Source of the DNA: Rhodococcus sp. ABRD24
Lineage (GTDB): Bacteria; Actinomycetota; Actinomycetes; Mycobacteriales; Mycobacteriaceae
DNA length: 64,000 bases
NCBI RefSeq assembly: GCF_004328705.1
Contig: NZ_CP035319.1
Coordinates: forward strand, 124,001 to 188,000
Direction of reading: 5' to 3'
The notes beneath the pieces are model-generated. The model searched no databases and was not told the origin of the DNA. It saw only the letters and a list, made by a program, of their open reading frames with translations. Shown piece by piece: positions 35,763 through 44,659 of this stretch. The first letter of the stretch is position 1, and every line of letters starts with the position of its first letter. The translations under genes and the position numbers were made by a program.

Positions 35763-36698
35763 ATGCTCGACTTCGTCTACTACCCCGTGTCCGCGATCCT
35801 GTGGTTCTGGCACAAGCTATTCGGCGCAGTCTTGGGACCGGACAACGGATTCGCCTGGGCGCTCGCGGTCGTGTTCCTGGTCTTCACCCTGCGCGTTCTG
35901 CTGCTCAAACCCGCGATCAGACAGGTTCGCACAACCCGCCAGATGAAGGAGCTGCAACCGCAGATCAAGGCCCTGCAGAAGAAGCACGACGGCGACCGGC
36001 AACGCCAGGCTACAGAGATGCAGAAGCTGCAGAAGGAGCACGGGTTCAATCCGTTGATGGGGTGTCTACCTGCGCTGGTACAGGCTCCGGTGTTCCTCGG
36101 CCTCTACCATGTGCTCCGCTCGTTCAACCGCACCGGAACCGGGCTGGGCCAGCCAGGGATGACGCCCACAGCAAATGCAAGCACTCCGAACTATGTCTTC
36201 AGCGCTACCGATGTGCAGTCGTTCCTCAGCGCCCGGCTGTTCGGTGCACCGATTTCCGCCGCGATCAGCAGCCCAGAAGCCACTCTGGCATCCTTCGCAC
36301 AGTACGGCGGAGTCCCGACACTGGCCACGATTGCCGCTGTGGCTCTCCCGCTGATGGTGCTTGCGAGCCTTGCCACACACTTCAATGCCCGGGCATCGGT
36401 GAGAAGGCAGAGTCCGGAAGCCGCGGCCAATCCGCAGGCGGCAATCATGAACAAACTGATGCTGTGGATCTTCCCACTCGGTGTCCTCGTCGGAGGACCG
36501 TTCCTGATGATCGCGATCCTGTTGTACTGGGTGAGCAACAACGTATGGACCTACGGCCAACAACATCTGGTTCTCGCCCGAATCGACCGGGAAGAAGCCA
36601 TGAAACTGCAGGAGATCGCGCATCGACGCCCGGCCGCCGGTCCGGAACCGGGCGCCCGGCCGACTCCTAACCGCCGGAAACGAGGGCGGCGGAAGTAA
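35763..36698 (+). CDS. yidC: YidC/Oxa1/Alb3 membrane protein insertase (paralogue)
   Basis: 311 residues. It contains the YidC core: amphipathic start, TM with [11 protein letters not shown], a coiled cytoplasmic hairpin ([15 protein letters not shown]), [20 protein letters not shown], and later TMs ending [15 protein letters not shown]. The positively charged tail (NRRKRGRRK) may bind ribosomes. It helps insert and fold membrane proteins with or without Sec. The main actinobacterial yidC lies near oriC, so this is probably the second copy. ATG 35763 follows AAAGAGGTG. Confidence 0.9.
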   Translation: MLDFVYYPVSAILWFWHKLFGAVLGPDNGFAWALAVVFLVFTLRVLLLKPAIRQVRTTRQMKELQPQIKALQKKHDGDRQRQATEMQKLQKEHGFNPLMGCLPALVQAPVFLGLYHVLRSFNRTGTGLGQPGMTPTANASTPNYVFSATDVQSFLSARLFGAPISAAISSPEATLASFAQYGGVPTLATIAAVALPLMVLASLATHFNARASVRRQSPEAAANPQAAIMNKLMLWIFPLGVLVGGPFLMIAILLYWVSNNVWTYGQQHLVLARIDREEAMKLQEIAHRRPAAGPEPGARPTPNRRKRGRRK

Positions 36699-36712
36699 TC
36701 GCTGCGCCGGGC

Positions 36713-39253
36713 TCACCGCCGAATCAACGTCCGGACCAGGCGCATCCCCTGCCCGAGCGAGACTTCCGGCAGGTACGACCGGCCGATTGCGTTGCCGATA
36801 CTCGGCAGTGCCACGGGGTCTGCGAAGCACATGTACATCGGCTCGTAGCGCGGCTGGAACTTCGACTTGAACGCCAACAGTGACCGGAAGCCGTACACCG
36901 GTTCGAGAGTCTGGCCTAGCGCCTCGAGTACCGATTCCATCGCTTCGGACAACCCCACGCGTGCATCGCCGCCGGACTGCTCCGGGTCGCCGGCGCCGCC
37001 GACAGTGGCCAACGGCGCACCCGACAAACTCAGGAACTCGGCACCCTCACCTTCCAACAGGACTGCGGCGGAGGCGATGAGGAACTCCATCGCGGGCCGG
37101 AAGCCGTCCGCGCGCCGACGCATGAAGTCGAGCGTCCAGCCCACCACATGCCCGTTGCGGTACACCGGCAGCCACGACGTCACCCCGTGCACTGTCCGGT
37201 CCTCGTCGACCGCGATCAGACAGCGAACTTCCGGATCGTCCATCTCCTGCAGCCCGCCGAGGGTGAATCCCATCTCGGGCATGCCCTTGTCGGCGACCCA
37301 TTCCTCGGAGATCGCGGAGATCTGGTCTGTGAGCGCGAGCGGGGCAGTGTGGAAGCTGATCCACTCGGCGGTGATGCCGGACTTCGCGGCGCGGTTCAGC
37401 GCTGTGCGCACATCCTGGAATTTCTTGCCGGTGAATGCGATCTTGCCCAGATCGAGCAGCGTCTCCTCCGCGACCTGGACTCCCACCCAGCCGAGCTCGT
37501 CGGAGACGGCCTTGACATCGCCGGTTACGGAGTAGAAGCAGGGGACCCAGCCGTTCGCGGATGCGTACTCGGCGAACCCGATGACATCGTCCCGGACCCG
37601 GTCCGGACGGCCCACCGGTCCGCCCGTGGTCAGTGCGACACCGGAGCTCACTCGGAAGGCGACGTAGCTGTCGCCGCCGTCGCCGAACCAGTACGAGTTG
37701 CCGCGCCAGGTTGTCATCCACGAGAGCGCACTGCCCGACCCCGACCTCAGGATCTCGCGCGCCCGGTCTGCAGCGCCGACGACGGATCCGTGCGCCGGGC
37801 GCAGGAACGTCGCTGCAACAAGTGCACAGGTAGTCACCCAGAAGACGACTCCGGTCCATTCGTAGAGCAGGGTCGAAGCCCAGTCGTCAGGCAGCAGCCG
37901 AGGATCGAGCATTTGCAGGTACACCGGCGGGACCAGACGTTCCGGGAAATCAGCGACCAACAGCGAGAACGTGGCCCGGCGATCGAAACCGTTGCGCGCC
38001 CACAGTCCGCCGAGGACGTACAGGAGGCCGAGGCCCGCCACGAGCAGCGCGAGGTTGCCGCCCAGGCGCCGATACGTCCGCGGCGGCGCGACGACGTCGA
38101 ACAACCGGCGCGTCGCCAACAGCAGGATCAGCAGCGCCAGCGGGGTGAGGAACGGGGCGATCGTGCGGTATAGATTCGGCGACTCGAGCCCGTAGAACAG
38201 GGTGTCCTCGCCGGAGACGTCGACGTAGCGGACTACGAAGTTCAGCAGCGACAGCGCCAGCAGCACCGCCTGCGCCACGGTGGCCGCGATCCACGCGAAC
38301 CGGCGTCCGCGCCGTAGTCCATCGCACAACACGAGCAGGAAGACCGACGGCATCAGACTCAGCAACGTCGGCCCGATGCCGGACAGTCGAAGATCGAGCA
38401 TGCCGCGCCGGCAGTCGGGGTCGGTCGGCGTCGCCTCGCAGATCTCCCGAACCTCAGCCGCCGTCCAGGGCACGCCCCGGAACAGGTCCCGAAGCACCGC
38501 GAGCGGGCCGACGGCGTGCGGAGACAATGCGGCGAGCATCGTGCCGATCGAACTCGCCGCTACGACGATCGCGACCAGCACACGGCCCTCCCTCCGGGTT
38601 CCCGTGATGCGGGAACCGCGCGCCGACCGCCCGACGATCCACGGACCGGCGAGCAATCCGACAACGACCGCGCCGAACCGGATCACGTCCTGCAGCTGCC
38701 CGGCGAAGAGGACGAGGGTGATCGTCAGGGCCAGCGACCCGACGCGGATCCGTCTGCGCCACAGCGTGCCCATCGAGGAGCTGGCGACCATCGCGACACC
38801 CAGGATCCAGGTAGTGGGGCCGACCGCGGTGCCGACGTGGAGACGGAATCCCCAGTCCGAGTCGAGCAGCTTGACGATCGTCGCAACCGCGAGTCCGAGC
38901 ATGGCACCACCCACCTGGGTGGCGACCGCGGCGAATGCGAAGCGGCCCGAACCCATACGGCGCTCGAGCGGCGCCGCCACCAGAAAGATCAGCAGCGTGA
39001 CACCGAGGTAGCCCACCAGACCAGGCGCCCACAGGCCAGCGGTCAACGGCGTCCACAGCCGCCAGTGTTCGAGCGGGCCGATGCCGAGAGCCAGATGCCG
39101 GTCGACGAACTGAGAGGGGCCGCGAAGGACCGAATCGGTCGCGAACCCGAGCACCCACAGCGCCGCTAGTAGCGTGATGCTGACAGGCGCCCCGGCCGCG
39201 CCGTATCGCAGCAGTTCGAGCACTCGACGGCCGTAGCGCCGCAAGGTGTTCAC
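36713..39253 (-). CDS. MprF-like aminoacyl-lipid synthase with rhomboid-like N-terminus
   Basis: 846 residues. The C-terminal 330 residues are a DUF2156/lysyl-phosphatidylglycerol synthase-type GNAT domain (FGDGGDSYVAFR, KFQDVRTALNRAAKSGI, GWTLDFMRRRADGF) that would transfer an amino acid from tRNA to a membrane lipid. The N-terminal part has many TM helices; its first ~200 residues look rhomboid-like (HWRLWTPLTAGL, LERRMGSGRFAF) without a visible Ser-His catalytic pair. GTG 39253 is chosen because it overlaps the upstream esterase stop (GTGA). Lipid alanylation or lysylation is likely; which one is unknown. Confidence 0.8.
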   Translation of the reverse strand: MNTLRRYGRRVLELLRYGAAGAPVSITLLAALWVLGFATDSVLRGPSQFVDRHLALGIGPLEHWRLWTPLTAGLWAPGLVGYLGVTLLIFLVAAPLERRMGSGRFAFAAVATQVGGAMLGLAVATIVKLLDSDWGFRLHVGTAVGPTTWILGVAMVASSSMGTLWRRRIRVGSLALTITLVLFAGQLQDVIRFGAVVVGLLAGPWIVGRSARGSRITGTRREGRVLVAIVVAASSIGTMLAALSPHAVGPLAVLRDLFRGVPWTAAEVREICEATPTDPDCRRGMLDLRLSGIGPTLLSLMPSVFLLVLCDGLRRGRRFAWIAATVAQAVLLALSLLNFVVRYVDVSGEDTLFYGLESPNLYRTIAPFLTPLALLILLLATRRLFDVVAPPRTYRRLGGNLALLVAGLGLLYVLGGLWARNGFDRRATFSLLVADFPERLVPPVYLQMLDPRLLPDDWASTLLYEWTGVVFWVTTCALVAATFLRPAHGSVVGAADRAREILRSGSGSALSWMTTWRGNSYWFGDGGDSYVAFRVSSGVALTTGGPVGRPDRVRDDVIGFAEYASANGWVPCFYSVTGDVKAVSDELGWVGVQVAEETLLDLGKIAFTGKKFQDVRTALNRAAKSGITAEWISFHTAPLALTDQISAISEEWVADKGMPEMGFTLGGLQEMDDPEVRCLIAVDEDRTVHGVTSWLPVYRNGHVVGWTLDFMRRRADGFRPAMEFLIASAAVLLEGEGAEFLSLSGAPLATVGGAGDPEQSGGDARVGLSEAMESVLEALGQTLEPVYGFRSLLAFKSKFQPRYEPMYMCFADPVALPSIGNAIGRSYLPEVSLGQGMRLVRTLIRR

Positions 39254-40554
39254 GAGATCAACCCCATGCGCTTCGCCATCCAATCGAGTTCCTCACGCAG
39301 GCCAGTGGACCAGACTTTGAAGCTGTGTCTGCCCGGCAGCTCCACGTACTGCACGTCCATGCCGGAGTTCTTCGCCGCCTCGAACACCCGCTGAGCCCCG
39401 CCGCGGTACGCATCGTCGCTCGCGCCCACGACGATGATCCCCGCCGTGTCCGGATAGCGTCGGGTCGTCATCAGATCCATCGGGTTGACCGCCACGAAAG
39501 CGGCCTCGTCGCCGCCGAACGCATCGCCGATGGTCCGCTCGCGGTCGCCGAGAGTCGGCTCCTGCTGCCCGGACAGGTCCAGAAAGGTCGGATACACCTC
39601 CGGGAAGTTGGTGGCCAGCTGCAGTGCGCACGTGCCGCCGTAGGACAGCCCGGCCACCGCCCACGCGCGGGGGTCCGGATCGACCTGCAGGTTCGACTTC
39701 GTCCACGTGGGCACGTCGACGGCAAGATAGGTCGCGGCATTGCCGAGCCGCGAATCCATACACAGCGGGTTGGCGAACTGAGACCCTGTGCCGTCCGCGA
39801 CGACGACCACCGGTGCGAGCCCGTGGTGTTCGCGCGCGAACGCGTCCATCGTCGTCGCAAGCTTGCCGCCGCCGAGCCAGTCCTCCGGCGAGCCGGGCTG
39901 CCCGGCCAGCAGCACCAGTACCGGCAGCAGCGGACGTGGGCTCACGAAGTAGGCAGGCGGGAGATAGATCACCGCGTCCCGGGCCGCGAATCCGGACTTG
40001 GTACCGGGAATCGGTACGGTCGCGATCCGTCCCCCATCAGGCATGTCCGATGGCGCCTGCTGCGCCCAGATGTCCTCGAGTGGGCGTCCCGTCACTACCG
40101 GCCCGGCAGACGACGGCACCTGTGCGAAGTCGATGCGGTCGGGATCGGACGACCCCAGAACGTTCCCGACCGTGGGGTAGGCATAGAACACCAGGTTGAT
40201 CTGCACCGCCGCGGTGAGCACGACCGCTGCAGTAGCGAGCACCGATACCGGCGCGGTCCACGGCCGTCCCGCGAAGATCCGCGGAATCATCAGTGCCACA
40301 GCGCACAACCCGATGCCGATCCACACGTAGATGGACGTCTCGACCGGATCAGGGAACGGCCGCCACACTTTCTCGACGACGACGTACAACGCCACGGTCA
40401 GCCCGACGGCGGCGAGAAGACACCCGGGCAGCACGCGCCGGACGAACCAGCGTCGGCGACTGGCTACGAGCCAGATCGCGCCGATGACGCCGCACACCGC
40501 AACGATGTACGGCAACGGCCCGGACACCAACGACATTCGATCGAGCCACCCCAA
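39250..40554 (-). CDS. Membrane-anchored esterase (antigen 85/EsD-like fold)
   Basis: 434 residues: four N-terminal TM helices (about 10-130), then an extracytoplasmic alpha/beta-hydrolase domain with nucleophile GLSYGGTCALQL and catalytic His near the end (PGRHSFKVWS). TTG 40554 has GGAGGT six bases upstream; ATG 40536 is the alternative. Translationally coupled to the aminoacyl-lipid synthase, so it may remove the amino acid again, as paired esterases are thought to do in other Gram-positives. That role is inferred. Confidence 0.8.
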   Translation of the reverse strand: MGWLDRMSLVSGPLPYIVAVCGVIGAIWLVASRRRWFVRRVLPGCLLAAVGLTVALYVVVEKVWRPFPDPVETSIYVWIGIGLCAVALMIPRIFAGRPWTAPVSVLATAAVVLTAAVQINLVFYAYPTVGNVLGSSDPDRIDFAQVPSSAGPVVTGRPLEDIWAQQAPSDMPDGGRIATVPIPGTKSGFAARDAVIYLPPAYFVSPRPLLPVLVLLAGQPGSPEDWLGGGKLATTMDAFAREHHGLAPVVVVADGTGSQFANPLCMDSRLGNAATYLAVDVPTWTKSNLQVDPDPRAWAVAGLSYGGTCALQLATNFPEVYPTFLDLSGQQEPTLGDRERTIGDAFGGDEAAFVAVNPMDLMTTRRYPDTAGIIVVGASDDAYRGGAQRVFEAAKNSGMDVQYVELPGRHSFKVWSTGLREELDWMAKRMGLIS

Positions 40555-40657
40555 TACCAGACCTCCGCAATCTCCAAGGTGCCTCCCCCGCGCCGCATCT
40601 CCTCACCGGTATACAGTCCCGAACAGGGATGCGACCAATACCACACTGGTTCCGGCC

Positions 40658-40680
40658 GGTTACTACCGCTAGTAGTAACC
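40658..40680. promoter_or_regulatory. BlaI operator
   Basis: Perfect 9-bp arms GGTTACTAC / GTAGTAACC around CGCTA, containing the TACTAC-GTAGTA core of mycobacterial BlaI sites. It lies 32 bp upstream of blaI. Confidence 0.8.
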
Positions 40681-40711
40681 ATGGGGACCGGTCTATCCGT
40701 AGAATCAGAGC

Positions 40712-41155
40712 ATGGCTGGACTCGGCGAGCTCGAACGTGCGGTGATGGAACATCTGTGGTCCATGCCGGAACCTCAAACCGTGCGGCAGGTGCACGAAGC
40801 ACTCGCGGCGCAGCGTGAACTCGCGTATACGACAGTGATGACTGTGCTCCAGCGCCTGGCGAAGAAGCACCTCGTGATCCAGCAGCGTGACGATCGTGCG
40901 CACCGGTACCTGCCCGTGCACGGGCGCGAAGAGCTCGTCGCGAGTCTCATGGTCGACGCCCTGCAGCAGGCCGACGCGTCCGGCAGCCGCGCCGCCGCGC
41001 TCGTGCACTTCGTGGGACAGGTCGGCGCCGACGAGGCCGCTGCTCTCCGAGAGGCACTCGCCGCACTCGAGGCGTCCGAGGCCGATACCTCGATGCACTC
41101 CGCAGGTTCGACGGATTCGCGTTCGGGCGAGTTGAGAGCCCGCCCCGCATCATGA
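40712..41155 (+). CDS. blaI: BlaI/MecI/CopY-family repressor
   Basis: 147 residues with winged helix ELERAVMEHLWSMPEPQTVR and TVMTVLQRLAKKHLV, then a dimerisation tail. Orthologue of Rv1846c, which represses beta-lactamase and other genes and is inactivated by proteolysis or ligand. A near-ideal operator lies upstream, so it is autoregulated. The M56 peptidase follows after 10 bp, the usual repressor-sensor protease pair. Confidence 0.92.
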   Translation: MAGLGELERAVMEHLWSMPEPQTVRQVHEALAAQRELAYTTVMTVLQRLAKKHLVIQQRDDRAHRYLPVHGREELVASLMVDALQQADASGSRAAALVHFVGQVGADEAAALREALAALEASEADTSMHSAGSTDSRSGELRARPAS

Positions 41156-41165
41156 CCTGTCTGCG

Positions 41166-42125
41166 ATGAACACCACCACGGCGCTGGCCTTCGGCGTGTT
41201 GGCATTGGCCCTGACGGGTCCGGTGCCGGCACTGCTCAGCCGCGCCGAGTGGCCGTTCCGTGCGCCCCGCGCCGCCCTGGTGCTGTGGCAGGCCATCGGG
41301 CTCGCCGCAGTGTTGTCGGCATTCAGTTCCGGGCTGGCGATCGCGAGCCAGCTCCTCGTTCCCGGACCTGACGGCCGGCCGACCACCGAGCCGACTGCCG
41401 AGATCGACGCTCTGGGGCTGCCGCTGTGGACCCTGTACGTCGTCATCTTCGGCATCACCCTGCTGATCGGCGCGAAGCTCATCTTTTCGGTGATCCGGGT
41501 CGCGGTGTACACACGCCGCCGCCGGGCGCGGCACCGGATGCTGGTCGACCTCCTCGACCGTGGCGACATCTCGTCTGCACTCGGGCGTGCGTCTGGAGTG
41601 CGTGTACTCGACGCGGCCGAACCCATTGCCTACTGCCTACCGGGTCTGCGCCAGCGCGTCGTACTCAGCGAAGGCACACTCGCGTCGCTCAACGATGCCG
41701 AGGTCACCGCGATCCTCACCCACGAACGTTCCCACCTGCGGGCCAGGCACGATCTCGTACTAGAGGCGTTCACCGCGGTCCACGAGGCGTTTCCGCGGGT
41801 GGTCCGCTCGAAATCGGCTCTCGGCTCCGTGCAGCTACTGGTCGAACTGCTCGCGGACGACTCCGCGGTCAAGGTCACCGGGCCTGGTCCACTGGCCCGT
41901 GCCCTGGTGACCTGCGCCGGTTCCACCGCGCCGCGTGGTGCGATGGCGGCTGGCGGGCCGAGCACCCTGGTCCGTGTCCAACGGCTGCGCGACGTTCGTG
42001 GCGATATGCGCGTTGCGGCGGCCGCCTATCTGGCCGCGGCCGCGATCCTCGTCGTTCCGACAATCGCCGTCGCGGTGCCATGGCTGGTCGAGCTGAGCCG
42101 GTTTTTCTCACCCGCGCAGCCCTGA
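41166..42125 (+). CDS. M56-family membrane metallopeptidase (BlaR1-like)
   Basis: 319 residues: TM helices at about 5-25, 38-60 and 85-112, the zinc motif HERSH inside AILTHERSHLRARHDLVLEA, and a C-terminal TM near 283-305. No penicillin-binding sensor domain, unlike BlaR1. Orthologue of Rv1845c and partner of BlaI, with signal-dependent cleavage of the repressor as its likely role. Confidence 0.88.
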   Translation: MNTTTALAFGVLALALTGPVPALLSRAEWPFRAPRAALVLWQAIGLAAVLSAFSSGLAIASQLLVPGPDGRPTTEPTAEIDALGLPLWTLYVVIFGITLLIGAKLIFSVIRVAVYTRRRRARHRMLVDLLDRGDISSALGRASGVRVLDAAEPIAYCLPGLRQRVVLSEGTLASLNDAEVTAILTHERSHLRARHDLVLEAFTAVHEAFPRVVRSKSALGSVQLLVELLADDSAVKVTGPGPLARALVTCAGSTAPRGAMAAGGPSTLVRVQRLRDVRGDMRVAAAAYLAAAAILVVPTIAVAVPWLVELSRFFSPAQP

Positions 42126-42387
42126 CCGGCCCCCGACTGCGCACTTCACCCGACGGGTAGTTACGCAGGTCACAGCACCTGGCCGAATCCTCGCAACAGA
42201 TCGCGATCGCGTACACTCGAATGCGGCCGCCATCGCGGCTCGATCAATCAATGTGTGGCACACAGCCCCATCTCCCCTGCGCAGAGCGCACGGATGGCCA
42301 GGTGAAATGTGCCCTGGCTCGTCTCTTCGTGCGGCTGCGTGACAGCCCGCTCCGCGACGTGCCCGACGTCCGGAGAGGTAATTCCGC

Positions 42388-44508
42388 GTGACTACTGCTA
42401 CCCAAGATTCCGCTGCTCGAAATGAGCCAGCCATCGAAACACCCGTCGACGCACCTATTGTCGAGAACCCTGCTGTCGAGAACCCTGCTGTGGATTCCGT
42501 CGTCGAGACCGAGTCGGCGCCCGCGCAGCAGACCTTCGCCGAGATCGGGCTCCCCGAGCCCGTCGTCGCTGCCCTCGCCCGGAACTCCATCACGGTGCCG
42601 TCACCCATTCAGGCCATGGCAATCCCCGATGCCATCGCGGGGAAGAACATCCTCGGCCGCGCCCAGACCGGTTCCGGCAAGACCCTCGCATTCGGTCTGC
42701 CGATGCTCGCACGGCTCGCACGCCACGAGGACCGTCCGGCGCCGAAACGGCCCCGCGCCCTCGTCCTCGTTCCCACCCGTGAGCTTGCCTTCCAGGTCGT
42801 CGATTCGCTCACCCCGTACGCGGGCTCCCTGGGGCTGAGCGTGCGTGCTGCGGTCGGCGGAACCCCATTCACCAAGCAGGTGGACCAACTCCGTCGCGGG
42901 GTGGACATCCTCGTCGCCACCCCCGGCCGTCTCGGCGATCACCTGCGGCAGAACACCTGCATGCTCGGCGAGGTCGAGATGACCGCGCTCGACGAGGCGG
43001 ACCAGATGGCAGACATGGGCTTTCTGCCCGAGGTTCGCACCCTGCTGGGTGATACCCCGGCCGACAGCCAGCGCCTACTGTTCTCTGCGACGCTCGATAA
43101 CGACGTGAAGACCCTGGTGCGGGAGTTCCTGCCCCAGCACGAGATGCACTCGACGCAGGACGGCCGCGCCTCGGTCGACACGATGGATCATTACGTCCTG
43201 CTGGTCGAGCGTGGCCAGAAGGACGAGGTCCTGGCCGAGATCGCTTCTCGCAAGGGACGCACGATCATGTTCGCCCGCACCAAGCTGGGCGCCGAGGGCA
43301 TCACCGAGCGCCTGCGCGAGCAGGGTGTCGCTGCCGAGTCGCTGCACGGCGGCAAGGCACAGAATCAGCGCACCAGAGTCCTCGAGCGTTTCAAGGCCGG
43401 ACGCACCCCCGTTCTGGTCGCCACCGACGTCGCCGCACGCGGTATCCACGTGGACGGCATCTCCCTCGTCGTGCATGTCGATCCGCCCGCCGATCACAAG
43501 GACTACCTGCACCGTGCGGGTCGTACGGCTCGTGCCGGTGAGGCCGGCGTGGTCGCGGCCATCGTGCTACCGAATCAGCGTCGGCAGTTCCGCCGCCTGA
43601 CCGGAATGGCTGGCGTCAACGCCACGGCCGTCCCCGTCGCCCCGGGCTCGGAGCAGTTGGCCGCCATCACCGGCGCGCAGGCACCCAGCGGTGAGCCGGT
43701 GCGCGAGAGCCACTTCCGCAGTGAGCGGGACGGCCGTGGCGGCGATCGTCGTGAGCGGTCGTTCGGCGACCGTGGACCCCGTCGGGACTTCGGCTCTCGT
43801 GACGGCCGCCCGAGCGGTCAGCGTAGCTTCGGCGATCGCGACAACCGCTCGCACGGCGGCAACCGTGACGATCGCGGCCCGCGCCGGGACTTCGGGCGGG
43901 ACAGTCGCCCACCCCGCCGCGATGGCGACAGCGGCGGCTTCCGTGGCAACCGGGACAACAACCGCGACGGCGGCGGGTTCCGCGGCAACTCGAGCAGCCG
44001 TGTCGATCGACCGCAGGGCGACCGTCCGAGCGGTCAGCGTAGCTTCGGCGATCGCGACAACCGCGCACCCCGCCGTGACGGCGACAGCGGCGGGTTCCGC
44101 GGCAACCGTGACAACAACCGAGACAGCGGCGGCTCCCGCAGTAGCGACTCCCGCGGCGGCTTCCGTAACGACCGGAGCGTCGGTGATCGCGGTCCCCGTC
44201 GTGATGGTGACAACCGTTCGTTCGGCAACCGCGACGACCGTGGACCTCGTCGCGACTTCGGCGACCGCGACAACCGCGCACCCCGCCGCGACGGCGACAG
44301 CAGTGGCTTCCGAGGCAACGGCGGAAACCGCGACGGTGGCCCGCGTCGCGACTTCGGCGACCGCAACGATCGCGACAACCGATCGTTCGGCGACCGCCGC
44401 GGCAACGGCGCCCCGTCCGGCCAGCAGTCCGGCAGCGGATTCCGTAGCCGCACCGAGCGCCGCAGCTACGACGGCTTCGATGGTCCGCACCGCAACCGCA
44501 ACGCGTAG
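42388..44508 (+). CDS. deaD: DEAD-box RNA helicase with Arg/Gly/Asp-rich tail
   Basis: 706 residues. The helicase core (about 45-415) has the Q motif, ARAQTGSGKTLAF-type Walker A (AQTGSGKT), PTRELAF, DEAD in ALDEADQM, SAT in LFSATLD, and HRAGRTARAGE. Residues about 440-705 are a low-complexity tail with repeated RRDFG, RAPRRDGDS and GGFRGNRDNNRD units, likely disordered RNA-binding sequence as in cold-shock helicases. GTG 42388 has GGAGAGG 9 nt upstream. The 262-bp untranslated region before it may be regulatory. The tail makes long spurious frames on the opposite strand. Confidence 0.93.
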   Translation: MTTATQDSAARNEPAIETPVDAPIVENPAVENPAVDSVVETESAPAQQTFAEIGLPEPVVAALARNSITVPSPIQAMAIPDAIAGKNILGRAQTGSGKTLAFGLPMLARLARHEDRPAPKRPRALVLVPTRELAFQVVDSLTPYAGSLGLSVRAAVGGTPFTKQVDQLRRGVDILVATPGRLGDHLRQNTCMLGEVEMTALDEADQMADMGFLPEVRTLLGDTPADSQRLLFSATLDNDVKTLVREFLPQHEMHSTQDGRASVDTMDHYVLLVERGQKDEVLAEIASRKGRTIMFARTKLGAEGITERLREQGVAAESLHGGKAQNQRTRVLERFKAGRTPVLVATDVAARGIHVDGISLVVHVDPPADHKDYLHRAGRTARAGEAGVVAAIVLPNQRRQFRRLTGMAGVNATAVPVAPGSEQLAAITGAQAPSGEPVRESHFRSERDGRGGDRRERSFGDRGPRRDFGSRDGRPSGQRSFGDRDNRSHGGNRDDRGPRRDFGRDSRPPRRDGDSGGFRGNRDNNRDGGGFRGNSSSRVDRPQGDRPSGQRSFGDRDNRAPRRDGDSGGFRGNRDNNRDSGGSRSSDSRGGFRNDRSVGDRGPRRDGDNRSFGNRDDRGPRRDFGDRDNRAPRRDGDSSGFRGNGGNRDGGPRRDFGDRNDRDNRSFGDRRGNGAPSGQQSGSGFRSRTERRSYDGFDGPHRNRNA

Positions 44509-44543
44509 CGCCGCGGTCGTGTAGTCGACCGGACGTGAAGCCG

Positions 44544-44587
44544 CAGACGGCCCCGACTGCCCCGCGACGGGCAGTCGGGGCCGTCTG
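44544..44587. terminator. Strong hairpin after the DEAD-box gene
   Basis: Perfect 19-bp stem CAGACGGCCCCGACTGCCC / its complement with a 6-nt loop, 36 bp after the stop. No U-tract. Confidence 0.75.
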
Positions 44588-44659
44588 TGTGGCACCTGTC
44601 ACATCCTGATCAACGGGGCCGGTTCGCATCCGCGAGGGTTCACGAGGGAAGCTGTAACC

